DNA of 64,000 nucleotides from Sphingomonas limnosediminicola. GTDB taxonomy: Bacteria > Pseudomonadota > Alphaproteobacteria > Sphingomonadales > Sphingomonadaceae. The translations under genes and the position numbers were made by a program. The stretch covers positions 1,240,001-1,304,000 of the forward strand of contig NZ_BAABBM010000001.1 in NCBI RefSeq assembly GCF_039537965.1, given 5' to 3'. The notes below the pieces were generated by a model. It saw only the letters and a list, made by a program, of their open reading frames with translations, did no database searches and was not told the DNA's origin. This document shows, one piece after another, positions 30,297-39,311 of this stretch (its first letter is position 1; the number at the start of each line of letters is the position of its first letter).

Positions 30297-30363
30297 CCAC
30301 AGTTCCGCGCAATGAGCGATCCGTGCCTCGAAATAGGTGAGCCGAGAAACCTGATCCCGATCG

Positions 30364-30588
30364 ATGGGTTTAAACGCCGTTCTTTACTCGCAACTGCTTG
30401 AGAATATCGTGACTACTGAACCTAAGCCTGAAACCAACATCGAAGAAGTCAGCTCGCAACTCCGCGGCGGTCTGGAAACTTGCCGGTCGGTGATCGACAA
30501 TTATCGGACCTTGCTCACGCAGGCCGAAGCGCCAGAGACTCCGGACAACGACGAGGGCGACGGCGACTTGATCGAGGCAAGACGCTAG
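30364..30588 (+). CDS. Small acidic hypothetical protein downstream of the hybrid kinases
   Basis: This 74-aa frame encodes an acidic helical protein (TNIEEVSSQLRGGLETCRSV followed by IDNYRTLLTQAE) and an Asp/Glu-rich tail. A shorter version could start at the GTG 30409. It lies 67 bp after the REC-PAS-HK-REC gene in the same direction and converges with the ABC-F gene, sharing 4 bp with its stop. I do not recognise a family. The composition is protein-like, but the evidence is limited to the open frame and context. Confidence 0.5.
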   Translation: MGLNAVLYSQLLENIVTTEPKPETNIEEVSSQLRGGLETCRSVIDNYRTLLTQAEAPETPDNDEGDGDLIEARR

Positions 30589-32381
30589 CTCGCCAGCGCT
30601 TCCGCCAGCTCTGCAACTTCCAGCCAGCGATACTCCGCGGCCTCGATCTCCGCGCGGTTTCGCGCGATGCGTTCGGTCAACTCGGCAAAGCGCATCGGGT
30701 CGCGCTTGTAGAGATCCGGGTCCGACAACGACGCTTCGTCGGCGGCCACTTCCGATTGCAGGCGCTCGATCTCACCGGGCAGGCGATCGAGGTCGCGCTG
30801 ATCCTTGTATGACAGCTTCTTGCTGTTCGACGCGGTACGCGAGGCCGGCGCCGCCTTCGCTCTGCCCTGTCCGCTTGCCCTCCCCGGTGCGCGAGCTACC
30901 TCGTACTTCTTCTTTATCCAATCCTCGTAGCCGCCGGCGACAACATCGACCTTGCCCGACCCGTCGAGGCCGAGCGTGATCGTCACCGTCCGGTCGAGGA
31001 AGTCGCGGTCGTGGCTGACGATCAGGACCGTCCCGTCATAATCCGCGATCACTTCCTGAAGCAGGTCGAGCGTTTCGAGGTCGAGGTCGTTGGTCGGCTC
31101 GTCGAGGACGAGAAGGTTGGCGTGACGCGCGAATTCCCGCGCCAGCAGCAGGCGCGACCGCTCGCCGCCCGACAATGACCCGATCGGCGCGTCGGCGATC
31201 GCCGGATCGAACAAAAACTCCTTCAGATACCCCTTGATGTGCTTCTTCAACCCGCGAACCTCGATCCAGTCGCCGCCGTTGGCGAGCACGTCCTTCACGC
31301 GCCGCTGCGGCTCCATCAGCTTGCGCTGCTGGTCGATGACGATGCCGCTGAGCGTCTTCGCCAGCCTGACGCTGCCGGTGTCGGGCTGAAGCTCGCCGGT
31401 CAGGAGCTTGAGCAAGGTCGTCTTGCCTGCCCCGTTGGGGCCGACGACGCCAATGCGGTCACCGCGCTGCACGCGCAGCGTGAAGTCGCGGATGATCTGC
31501 CGGTCACCGAAGGCCTTGCCGACATGCTCGGCGTCGATAACCGTCTTCGAGCGGACGTCGTCCTTCGCCAGCGCTAGCTTTGCGGTACCTGCCGTCCCAA
31601 GCATTGCGGCACGTTGGGCGCGCATTTCGTGAAGCTTTGCCAGCCTTCCCTGGTTGCGTCGCCGGCGCGCCGTGACTCCGCGCTGCAGCCAGTGCAATTC
31701 CAACTTCAGCTTCGCGTCCAGCTTTTCCGCCGCACGCGCTTCTTCCTCGTAGACGCGTTCGGTCCACGCATCGAAGCCGCCGAACCCGATTTCGGCACGG
31801 CGGAGTTCGCCGCGGTCGAGCCAGATGCAACTTCGGGTCAATCGAGTCAGAAACGTCCGGTCGTGGCTGATGACGATGAAAGCGCCATTGAAGCGCTTCA
31901 GCCATTCCTCCAGCCATTCGATAGCTCCAAGGTCGAGATGGTTGGTCGGCTCATCGAGAAGCAGCACGTCGGGGTTTTGCGCCAAGGCCCCGGCAATCGC
32001 TGCGCGGCGCCGCTCGCCGCCGCTCGCCGTCGCGGTCGGACGCGACAGATCGATGCCCAATTGGTCCGCGATCGCTGCCGCCTCATGCGCTTCCGGCGCG
32101 TTCGGCCCATGCAAGACCCAATCGAGCAAGGTCGCATGCGCCCCCATCGGCGGGTCCTGCTCGAGCAGCACGACGTGCGTGCCCGGCACGACCGTCCTTT
32201 TGCCCTCGTCGGTGTCGATCATGTCCGCGAGGCACTTGAGCAAGGTCGTCTTGCCCGCCCCGTTGCGGCCGATCAGCGCTAGCCGGTCCCGCTCCCCGAC
32301 ATAAAGGTCGAGGTTCCGGAACAGCCAGCCTTCGCCCTGGATAAGGCCTAGGTCTTCATAGGATAAAATCGGCGCCGCCAC
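30585..32381 (-). CDS. uup: ABC-F family ATPase (Uup-like)
   Basis: This 598-aa protein has two ABC domains and no membrane part. Domain 1 has Walker A GRNGAGKTT, signature ASGGERRRA and DEPTNHLDL; domain 2 has GPNGAGKTT, LSGGERSRL and DEPTNDLDL. The ABC-F linker lies between them and a C-terminal coiled coil (about 525-598) follows, as in Uup. ABC-F proteins act on ribosomes or, for Uup, also bind DNA. The start is set at the GTG 32381 with AGGTGG upstream, giving the usual AAPILSYEDL opening; the frame extends to 32465 through an unlikely basic stretch. Confidence 0.85.
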   Translation of the reverse strand: MAAPILSYEDLGLIQGEGWLFRNLDLYVGERDRLALIGRNGAGKTTLLKCLADMIDTDEGKRTVVPGTHVVLLEQDPPMGAHATLLDWVLHGPNAPEAHEAAAIADQLGIDLSRPTATASGGERRRAAIAGALAQNPDVLLLDEPTNHLDLGAIEWLEEWLKRFNGAFIVISHDRTFLTRLTRSCIWLDRGELRRAEIGFGGFDAWTERVYEEEARAAEKLDAKLKLELHWLQRGVTARRRRNQGRLAKLHEMRAQRAAMLGTAGTAKLALAKDDVRSKTVIDAEHVGKAFGDRQIIRDFTLRVQRGDRIGVVGPNGAGKTTLLKLLTGELQPDTGSVRLAKTLSGIVIDQQRKLMEPQRRVKDVLANGGDWIEVRGLKKHIKGYLKEFLFDPAIADAPIGSLSGGERSRLLLAREFARHANLLVLDEPTNDLDLETLDLLQEVIADYDGTVLIVSHDRDFLDRTVTITLGLDGSGKVDVVAGGYEDWIKKKYEVARAPGRASGQGRAKAAPASRTASNSKKLSYKDQRDLDRLPGEIERLQSEVAADEASLSDPDLYKRDPMRFAELTERIARNRAEIEAAEYRWLEVAELAEALAS

Positions 32382-32532
32382 GGCGAGCCACCTAGGGGAG
32401 GAGAGCGCTTTGCCCAAGAGGGATGCTGTGGCTTTGCGGCCACGGACTGTGACCCTGAACGGCACTGTGCACGGCTATTCATAGGCTATTCAATGCAAGC
32501 CGTTAAAAGAGGCGCCTCACAGAGTCGCGTTT

Positions 32533-32829
32533 ATGACCATGTACCGAACCCTTCTCGCCGCGGCTTTCGCCGTTGGCCTCTTCGGCGCCCCCGCGCTGGC
32601 CGACCCGCCGCGCGATGCGGACCGGGCGTTCCAGGCGATTCGCCAGGGCCGCTCGATGCCGCTGCCGCAGCTTGAACGCCGCGTAATCCCCTTCATGGGC
32701 GGCGCCGACTATCTCGGCCCTGAACTGAATGGCGATGCTTACCGCTTCAAGTTCATGCAGAACGGCCGCGTCATCTGGGTCGATGTCGACGGCCAGGGCC
32801 GCATCATCCGCCGCTCGCGCGACCGGTAA
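32533..32829 (+). CDS. Small exported PepSY-like protein
   Basis: This 98-aa precursor has a signal peptide (1-23, GLFGAPALA cleavage) and a short mature part with ERRVIPFMGGADYLGPELNG and YRFKFMQNGRVIWVDVDGQG. This resembles a single PepSY-like unit, a small beta-alpha domain with an IxVDxxG ending. It lies 113 bp upstream of the response regulator and may be part of the same unit. Small PepSY proteins next to PhoP/PhoQ-type pairs are often their targets or modulators, but here that is inference from position. Confidence 0.65.
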   Translation: MTMYRTLLAAAFAVGLFGAPALADPPRDADRAFQAIRQGRSMPLPQLERRVIPFMGGADYLGPELNGDAYRFKFMQNGRVIWVDVDGQGRIIRRSRDR

Positions 32830-32941
32830 CGCTAGCCGCTTTCGATTGACTTTTGCTCGTCGGCTCCCAGTTGTTCCGGATAAGCAACTTCTCGCCGCAA
32901 CACGGGTTGACGGCGAAGATGAACAAGTCCGGGGAGACGGA

Positions 32942-33607
32942 ATGCGCGTTCTAATCGTTGAAGACGAACCCAATCTCGGGCGGCAGCTCCGCTCGACGCT
33001 GGAGGGCGCCGGATACGCCGTTGACCTCGCGACGGACGGCGAAGACGGCCATTACCTTGGCTCCACGGAAAATTACGACGCTGTGATTCTCGACCTCGGC
33101 CTGCCCGAGGTGGACGGTCTCACGGTGCTCGACCGCTGGCGCAAGGAAGCGCGCAAGATGCCGGTTCTCGTGCTGACCGCGCGCGACAGCTGGTCGGACA
33201 AGGTCGCCGGCCTCGATGCCGGCGCCGACGACTATCTCGCCAAGCCGTTCCAGACCGAAGAGCTGATCGCCCGCCTGCGCGCACTGATCCGCCGTTCGTC
33301 GGGCAATGCATCGAGCGAGCTCGTTGCCGGCGACATTCGCCTCGACACCCGCTCCGGCAAGGTCACCAAGGACGGCGAGCCGGTGAAGCTCACCGCGCAA
33401 GAATACAAGTTGCTGAGCTATCTCATGCACCACAAGGGCAAGGTGGTCAGCCGCACCGAGCTGATCGAGCATATCTACGACCAGGATTTCGACCGCGATT
33501 CGAACACGATCGAAGTGTTCGTCACCCGTATCCGCAAGAAGCTCGGCCCCGACGTCATCACCACGATCCGCGGACTCGGCTATTCGCTGGAGGAACCGGT
33601 TAGTTGA
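32942..33607 (+). CDS. OmpR/PhoP-type response regulator
   Basis: This 221-aa protein has a receiver domain (1-115; MRVLIVEDEP, phospho-acceptor Asp51 in VILDLGLPEVDG, and LAKPF) and a winged-helix effector (about 125-218, with LTAQEYKLLSYLMHHKGKVV and IEVFVTRIRKKLG). The start at 32942 is preceded by GGGGAGACGG. It overlaps the downstream kinase gene by four bases. The sequence is of the PhoP/FeuP type. The TTCGTCGAA elements in front of the peptidase genes just downstream could be its targets, but nothing in the sequence proves this. Confidence 0.9.
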   Translation: MRVLIVEDEPNLGRQLRSTLEGAGYAVDLATDGEDGHYLGSTENYDAVILDLGLPEVDGLTVLDRWRKEARKMPVLVLTARDSWSDKVAGLDAGADDYLAKPFQTEELIARLRALIRRSSGNASSELVAGDIRLDTRSGKVTKDGEPVKLTAQEYKLLSYLMHHKGKVVSRTELIEHIYDQDFDRDSNTIEVFVTRIRKKLGPDVITTIRGLGYSLEEPVS

Positions 33608-35013
33608 ACGTTGATGCCCCCGCGGCTCCCGCCGCGGCGGCGGACGAGCATGCCAATTCGGCGAGTGTGAAAACGCCGACCCGCATCGGCTCGCTGACGC
33701 GGCGCATGATCGGCGTCGCGGCCTTTTGGATCGCGGCGCTTCTGTTGATCGGTGGTTTCGGCGCGGACCGCGTTCTTACGCGCTCCATCGTCGACAGCTT
33801 CGACAACCAGCTTACATTCGTCCTCAACTCGATGATCGCCTCGTCGGAAATCGGGCCCGACGGCGAGGTGCGGTTCAGCCGCGCACCGGCCGACCAGCGC
33901 TTCGTCGAACCTTATTCCGGCCTCTACTTCCAGATCAGCGGGGCGGGTGCCGACACCTTCCCATCGCGCTCGCTGTGGGACCGGCGCCTTCGCGTGGTCG
34001 ATGCGCATGCCGACCTTAGGCCGCATCTCTACGACAGCGGTGAGTTCGGTAACGACGAACCGCTTCGGATTGCCGAGCGTGACGCGACGCTTCCCGGCTC
34101 GAAGATCCGCTGGCGCTACCAGGTTGCGCAGTCGCGCCAGACCATCAACGAACAGATCCGCAAGCTCCGGCTGACGCTCTTCTGGAGCTTCCTGGCGCTG
34201 GGCGTCGGGTTGCTCGTGCTCGCCGCGCTTCAAACCATCTACGGCTTGTGGCCGCTCCGCCGCGTGCGGCGCGAGGTGTCATCGATTCGCTCGGGCAAGA
34301 TGACGCGCCTCGGCCTCGATTTCCCATCGGAAATTCGTCCACTCACCGAAGAGATTAACCAGCTCCTCGCGCACAGTGAGGAGCAGGCCGAGGAAGCGCG
34401 CCGCCACGCCGGCAACCTCGCCCATGCGCTGAAGACGCCGCTCACCGTCATCACCAACGCCGCGACCGCGCGCGCACCCGATCTATCCGACACTGTCTGC
34501 CGTGAAGCGCTCGTCATGCGCCGCCAGGTCGACCACCACCTCGCCCGCGCCCGCGCCATCGGCCGCCGCACTTCCGCGCAAGCGCGCGCCCGCGTCTGGG
34601 ACAGCCTTCAGGCCGTTCAGCGCGCACTCGATCGTCTCTATGAGAATGTCACTGTCGACATCGCTGGCAGCCAAGACGCGATGGTTCGCGTCGAGCGGCA
34701 GGATCTCGACGAAATGCTCGGCAACCTCGTCGAGAATGCCGCCAAATATGGCGGCGGACGTGTGTTCGTCACCGTCGAGCCGAAGGGCGAGATGGTCGAT
34801 GTTCTCGTCGAGGACGACGGGAAGGGCATCCCCGACAGCGAACGCGAAGCTCTGTTCGCGCGCGGCGCGCGGCTCGACACCGGCAAGCCCGGCACGGGCC
34901 TTGGTCTCGCCATCGTCCGCGACGTCGCGCGCATCTACGGCGGCGGCATCCAGCTCGAGGAAAGCGAGGACCTGGGCGGCCTTCTCGCCAGGCTCACCCT
35001 GCCCTCCGGCTAG
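33604..35013 (+). CDS. Sensor histidine kinase, PhoQ-like
   Basis: This 469-aa protein has two membrane helices (about 34-56 and 195-217) flanking a periplasmic sensor. A HAMP-like linker follows, then HisKA with AGNLAHALKTPLTVITN (His274) and an ATPase domain (LGNLVENAAKYGGG, DDGKGIPDS, GTGLGLAIVRDVA). The HALKTP box is the form found in PhoQ-like kinases. It starts at a TTG overlapping the TGA of the regulator gene. The partner is the regulator at 32942. The first 30 residues are Ala-rich and cytoplasmic. Confidence 0.88.
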   Translation: MNVDAPAAPAAAADEHANSASVKTPTRIGSLTRRMIGVAAFWIAALLLIGGFGADRVLTRSIVDSFDNQLTFVLNSMIASSEIGPDGEVRFSRAPADQRFVEPYSGLYFQISGAGADTFPSRSLWDRRLRVVDAHADLRPHLYDSGEFGNDEPLRIAERDATLPGSKIRWRYQVAQSRQTINEQIRKLRLTLFWSFLALGVGLLVLAALQTIYGLWPLRRVRREVSSIRSGKMTRLGLDFPSEIRPLTEEINQLLAHSEEQAEEARRHAGNLAHALKTPLTVITNAATARAPDLSDTVCREALVMRRQVDHHLARARAIGRRTSAQARARVWDSLQAVQRALDRLYENVTVDIAGSQDAMVRVERQDLDEMLGNLVENAAKYGGGRVFVTVEPKGEMVDVLVEDDGKGIPDSEREALFARGARLDTGKPGTGLGLAIVRDVARIYGGGIQLEESEDLGGLLARLTLPSG

Positions 35014-35025
35014 TCCGGCCGCCGC

Positions 35026-35034
35026 TTCGTCGAA
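35026..35034 (+). promoter_or_regulatory. TTCGTCGAA palindrome upstream of the first M13 gene
   Basis: TTCGTCGAA is self-complementary around its central base. It starts 74 nt upstream of the ATG at 35100 and is followed by TTGACT 16 nt from its start, a -35-like hexamer. The same element and layout occur in front of the second M13 gene (37176) and both DUF885 genes. Confidence 0.5.
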
Positions 35035-35099
35035 TGCCGTTTTGACTCGCAAAATCGAAGCGGTGCATGGAAGCGCCGCTTTCCCGGAGGGATTATCGC

Positions 35100-37127
35100 A
35101 TGAAGTTCAAGGTCTTGGCGCTCGCCGCCGCCAGCATCCTCGCCATTGCGCCGTCCGGCGCCGGCGCCGCCAAGCCGGTCTATGGCACCTGGGGGTACGA
35201 CGCGACCGCGATGGACGCGGGCGTGAAGCCCGGCGACGACTTCTTCGATTATGTGAACGGCAGCTGGTTCAAGCGCACGGAGATCGCCGCCGACCGCACG
35301 TTCGCCGGCATCGATTCCGTCCTCAACGATCAGATCGAAAAGGACGTCCGCGCGATCGTCGAGGACATGGCCAAAGATCCGTCCGCCAACGGCAGGCTCG
35401 GACAGCAGATCGGCGACCTCTACAACAGCTGGATGGACGAGGCGCGGGTCGAGCAGCTCGGCACCGCGCCGCTCAAGCCCTATCTCGCGAAGATCGACGC
35501 CGCGAAGACGCGCGGCGACCTCGTCGAACTGTTCGCTTCGCCTGGCTACGATTCGCCGATCGGCATTGCCATCTTCGCCGACCTCAAGGACCCGACACGC
35601 TACTCGGTCTATGCCGGCCAAGACGGCCTTGGTATGCCGAACCGCGACTATTACCTGCTCAAGGGCGAGAAATACGATGCCTACCGCAAGGCCTACCGCA
35701 ATTACCTGATCGAGCTCCAGACGCTGGCCGGCATCAGTCAGCCGGAAGCGCGCGCTGACCGCATCATCGCGCTCGAAACCGCAATCGCGAAGATCCACTG
35801 GACGCCCGAGCAGCAGCGCGACGTCGAGAAGGTCTACAACCCGATGACCCGCGCGCAGCTGCGCACGTTCGCGCCGCAGATCGATTGGGATCGCGCGCTC
35901 AACCGGCTCGGGATCGGCAAGGTCAACAAGGTCGTCGTCGGGGAAAAGAGCGCCGTGCAGGCGGAAGCCAAGTTGTTCGCATCGACGCCGCTACAGACTT
36001 GGAAGGACTGGACCGCCGTCCATTTCATCAGCGGGAACGCGCAATATCTGCCCAAGGCGTTCGACGATGCGAAGTTCAACTTCTACTCGAAGACGCTGCG
36101 CGACGTGCCGGAGCAGCGCGCCCGCTGGAAGCGCGGCGTCGATATGGTCGACAATGCTCTCGGCGAAGGCGTCGGCCAGATCTACGTCCAGCGCCATTAC
36201 CCACCGGAAAGCGACCGGCAGATGAAGGAGCTCATCGGCAACATCCTCGCCGCGCTCAAGGAGAAGATCGAGACGAACAGCTGGATGGACGCGCCGACCA
36301 AGGCGCGCGCGCTGGAGAAGCTCGCCAGTTTCGATCCGCGCATCGGCCATCCGGTGAAGTACATCGATTATTCGACGCTGGAGGTGAAGCGCGGCGACCT
36401 CCTCGGGAACGCAATCCGCTCGAGCGATTTCAATTGGAAGCTCGACGTGTCGCGCTATCCCAAGCCGGTCGACCGCGCGCTGTGGGGCATGCTGCCGCAG
36501 ACCAACAACGCCTACTACGACCCGACACAGAACCAGATCACCTTCCCTGCGGCGATCCTGCAGCCCCCGTACTTCGATCCAAGGGCCGATGCCGCATCGA
36601 ACTACGGCAGCATCGGCGCGACGATCGGGCACGAGATCGGCCACGGCTTCGACGATCAGGGCCGCAAGTTCGACGCCAAGGGCCGGCTCGCTGACTGGTG
36701 GACCCCGGCGACGGCCAAGCTCTACACCGCACACGCCGATACGCTCGTCAGCCAATACGACAGCTACGAACCGATTCCCGGCGTGCACATCAAGGGCCAG
36801 CTTACGCTCGGCGAAAATCTCGGCGACCTCGGCGGACTCGAGGTGGCCTACGCCGCCTACCGCAAATATGTCGCGCAGCACGGCGAACCGCCGGTGATCG
36901 ACGGCCTGACCGGCGACCAGCGCTTTTTCATCGCCTACGGCTACAGCTGGGAAACCAAGCAACGCGAAGGCGCCCTTCGCGCCCAGCTTCTCACCAACGA
37001 GCACAGCCCCGCCAAGTATCGCGTCAACGGCGTCGTCCGGAACATCGACGCCTGGTACAAGGCGTTCAACGTGCAGCCGGGTGACAAGATGTACCTGCCG
37101 CCCGAAAAGCGCGTCCGCGTCTGGTAG
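35100..37127 (+). CDS. M13-family (neprilysin-like) metallopeptidase, first of a tandem pair
   Basis: This 675-aa exported zinc peptidase has a signal peptide (1-24, SGAGA) and an M13 N-terminal domain (VKPGDDFFDYVNGSWFKRTE). Substrate-binding NAYYDPTQNQITFPAAILQ precedes the zinc site HEIGHGFDDQG (His511), and the third ligand is in LTLGENLGDLGG. The C-terminal VNGVVRNIDAWYKAFNVQPG is diagnostic. Bacterial M13 enzymes (PepO-like) cleave oligopeptides in the periplasm. A paralogue follows at 37250. The start at 35100 is chosen for the signal peptide. Confidence 0.93.
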   Translation: MKFKVLALAAASILAIAPSGAGAAKPVYGTWGYDATAMDAGVKPGDDFFDYVNGSWFKRTEIAADRTFAGIDSVLNDQIEKDVRAIVEDMAKDPSANGRLGQQIGDLYNSWMDEARVEQLGTAPLKPYLAKIDAAKTRGDLVELFASPGYDSPIGIAIFADLKDPTRYSVYAGQDGLGMPNRDYYLLKGEKYDAYRKAYRNYLIELQTLAGISQPEARADRIIALETAIAKIHWTPEQQRDVEKVYNPMTRAQLRTFAPQIDWDRALNRLGIGKVNKVVVGEKSAVQAEAKLFASTPLQTWKDWTAVHFISGNAQYLPKAFDDAKFNFYSKTLRDVPEQRARWKRGVDMVDNALGEGVGQIYVQRHYPPESDRQMKELIGNILAALKEKIETNSWMDAPTKARALEKLASFDPRIGHPVKYIDYSTLEVKRGDLLGNAIRSSDFNWKLDVSRYPKPVDRALWGMLPQTNNAYYDPTQNQITFPAAILQPPYFDPRADAASNYGSIGATIGHEIGHGFDDQGRKFDAKGRLADWWTPATAKLYTAHADTLVSQYDSYEPIPGVHIKGQLTLGENLGDLGGLEVAYAAYRKYVAQHGEPPVIDGLTGDQRFFIAYGYSWETKQREGALRAQLLTNEHSPAKYRVNGVVRNIDAWYKAFNVQPGDKMYLPPEKRVRVW

Positions 37128-37175
37128 CCGACATAAGTCGCGGGGCGGCGGAAGTCCGTCGCCTCTGACCCCCCT

Positions 37176-37184
37176 TTCGTCGAA
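37176..37184 (+). promoter_or_regulatory. TTCGTCGAA palindrome upstream of the second M13 gene
   Basis: TTCGTCGAA again starts exactly 74 nt upstream of the ATG (37250). It is followed by TTGCCG at offset 14, the same offset as in the DUF885 promoters. The flanking sequence differs from the first M13 upstream region, so conservation of this element is not explained simply by copying of the whole region. Confidence 0.5.
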
Positions 37185-37249
37185 ATTCCTTGCCGCTCGT
37201 CGCGCGCGTGCGGCACAGGCGCACACATCTTCTTCGCAAGGGTAAATCC

Positions 37250-39271
37250 ATGAAATTCAAGATGTTGGCGCTCGCGACCGCGAGCCTCGCAGGCACTTTC
37301 GCGCCGCTTCAGGCCGCCAAGCCGCAGTATGGCGACTGGGGCTATGACGTCTCCGCGATGGATCGCTCGGTCAAGCCGGGCGACGACTTCTGGGCCTATG
37401 TGAATGGCAGCTGGGACAAGCGCACCCAGATCGCCGCCGACCGCGCCTCCGCCGGCCCGTTCGTCACGCTTTCCGACGCGTCCGAAAAGGACGTGCATGC
37501 AATCGTCGAGCAGCTCGCCAACGACCCGAACCGCGACCACCTCGGCCAGCAGGTCGGCGACTTCTACGGCAGCTTCATGGACACCACGGCCATCGACGCG
37601 GCCGGCACCGCGCCGCTGAAGCCCTATCTTGCCGAAATCAACGCCGCGAAGACCCGCGCGCAGATTCTGACGCTCTTCACCAAGCCCGGCTTTGCGAGCC
37701 CGGTCGATCTCGACATCGACGCCGACTTCAAGAATCCGGACCGCTATTCGGCGTTCGCCAGCCAGGCGCGCCTGGGCCTGCCGAGCCGCGAATATTATCT
37801 CGACGACAGCGCCAAGATGAAGGCGCACCGCGCCGCTTATCGCGACTACATCATCAACATCGAAAAGCTCGCCGGCCTGCCCGGCGGCGCTGCCGCGGCC
37901 GGCCGCATCATTGCGCTCGAAACCGCGCTGTCCAAGGCGCAGTGGGCGCCCGCCGACCGCCGCGACATCGACAAGATCTACAACCCGATGACGCGCGCCC
38001 AGCTTGCAAAGCTCGCGCCGGAATTCGACTGGAATGCTACGCTCGCGAAGGCCGGCCTCGCCAACGCGCAGCAGGTCATCGTGACCGAGCCCTCGGCAGT
38101 TGCCGGCGCGGGCAAGGTCCTCGCCTCGACGCCGCTATCGACCTGGAAGGAATGGCTCGCATTCCGCTTCGTCTCCGACCACGCGTCGGTCCTGCCCAAG
38201 GCTTTCGACGACGCCCGCTTCGGCTTCTATTCGAAGGAGCTCTCGGGCGTTCAGCAGCAGCGCGAACGTTGGAAGCGCGGCGTTGCCGCCGTCAACGGTG
38301 CGCTCGGCGAGGGCGTCGGCGAAATCTATGTGAAGAGCCATTATCCGGCCGAATCCGAGCGCCAGATGACGGAGCTGATCGCCAATCTGCGTGACGCCTA
38401 TCAGGAGCGCATTTCGGGCAACAGCTGGATGGACGACGCGACGAAGAAGGCGGCGCTCGAAAAGCTTGCTGCCTTCGAACCGCGCATCGGCCACCCGGTC
38501 AAATATATCGACTATTCGTCGATGAAGGTCGTGAAGGGCGATCCGCTCGGCAACGCACTGCGCGGTGACGACTTCCAGTGGAAGCTACGGCTCAGCCGCT
38601 TTCCGCATCCGGTCGACCGCACCCTGTGGGGAATGACACCGCAGACGATCAACGCCTACTACAACCCGCTGGCGAACCAGATCACCTTCCCGGCCGCCAT
38701 CCTGCAGCCGCCCTTCTTCGATCCGAACGCCGATGCCGCCGCCAATTACGGCGCGATCGGCGCGGTCATCGGTCACGAAATGGGCCATGGCTTCGACGAC
38801 GAAGGCCGCAAGTTCGACCCGAAGGGGGCGCTCCGCGACTGGTGGTCGGCGGACGCCGCCAAGTCCTACGCCACGCGCACGGACAAACTGGTCGCGCAGT
38901 ATAATGCGTTCACCCCCTTCCCCGGCGCCAGCGTCAACGGGAAGCTGACGCTGGGCGAAAACCTCGGCGACCTGTCGGGCGTCGAAGCGGCCTATGCGGC
39001 GTACAAGAAGTACACCGCCAAGCACGGCGAGCCGCCGGTGATCGACGGCATGACCGGCGACCAGCGCTTCTTCATCGCCTACGCCCAGGCATGGCAGGAA
39101 AAGGACCGTGAGGATGCGGAACGGCAGCAGCTGCTCACCGACCCGCACAGCCCCGGCAAGTATCGCGTCAACGGCATCGTCCGGAACATCGACGCCTGGT
39201 ACAAGGCCTTCAACATTCAGCCGGGCGACAAGCTCTACCTCCCGCCGGAACAGCGCGTTCACATCTGGTAA
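37250..39271 (+). CDS. M13-family metallopeptidase, second of a tandem pair
   Basis: This 673-aa paralogue of the preceding gene has signal peptide MKFKMLALATASLAGTFAPL, VKPGDDFWAYVNGSWDKRTQ, and NAYYNPLANQITFPAAILQ. The zinc site is HEMGHGFDDEG (His509), with LTLGENLGDLSG as third-ligand region and a VNGIVRNIDAWYKAFNIQPG ending. All catalytic residues are present, so both copies should be active. Each gene has its own upstream TTCGTCGAA block, so they can be transcribed separately. A GC-rich hairpin follows at 39287. Confidence 0.93.
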   Translation: MKFKMLALATASLAGTFAPLQAAKPQYGDWGYDVSAMDRSVKPGDDFWAYVNGSWDKRTQIAADRASAGPFVTLSDASEKDVHAIVEQLANDPNRDHLGQQVGDFYGSFMDTTAIDAAGTAPLKPYLAEINAAKTRAQILTLFTKPGFASPVDLDIDADFKNPDRYSAFASQARLGLPSREYYLDDSAKMKAHRAAYRDYIINIEKLAGLPGGAAAAGRIIALETALSKAQWAPADRRDIDKIYNPMTRAQLAKLAPEFDWNATLAKAGLANAQQVIVTEPSAVAGAGKVLASTPLSTWKEWLAFRFVSDHASVLPKAFDDARFGFYSKELSGVQQQRERWKRGVAAVNGALGEGVGEIYVKSHYPAESERQMTELIANLRDAYQERISGNSWMDDATKKAALEKLAAFEPRIGHPVKYIDYSSMKVVKGDPLGNALRGDDFQWKLRLSRFPHPVDRTLWGMTPQTINAYYNPLANQITFPAAILQPPFFDPNADAAANYGAIGAVIGHEMGHGFDDEGRKFDPKGALRDWWSADAAKSYATRTDKLVAQYNAFTPFPGASVNGKLTLGENLGDLSGVEAAYAAYKKYTAKHGEPPVIDGMTGDQRFFIAYAQAWQEKDREDAERQQLLTDPHSPGKYRVNGIVRNIDAWYKAFNIQPGDKLYLPPEQRVHIW

Positions 39272-39286
39272 GCGGCTAGGAAAAGC

Positions 39287-39311
39287 GGCGCTGCCCGGCT
39301 AGGGCGGCGCC
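39287..39311 (+). terminator. GC-rich hairpin between the M13 gene and the polyprenyl synthase gene
   Basis: GGCGCTGCCC (39287-39296) pairs with GGGCGGCGCC (39302-39311) through one G-T wobble, with the loop GGCTA. It starts 16 bp after the peptidase stop and ends directly at the GTG start (39312) of the next gene. There is no T tract, so it is either a weak terminator or attenuator or a structure that masks the ribosome site of the synthase gene. Confidence 0.45.
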
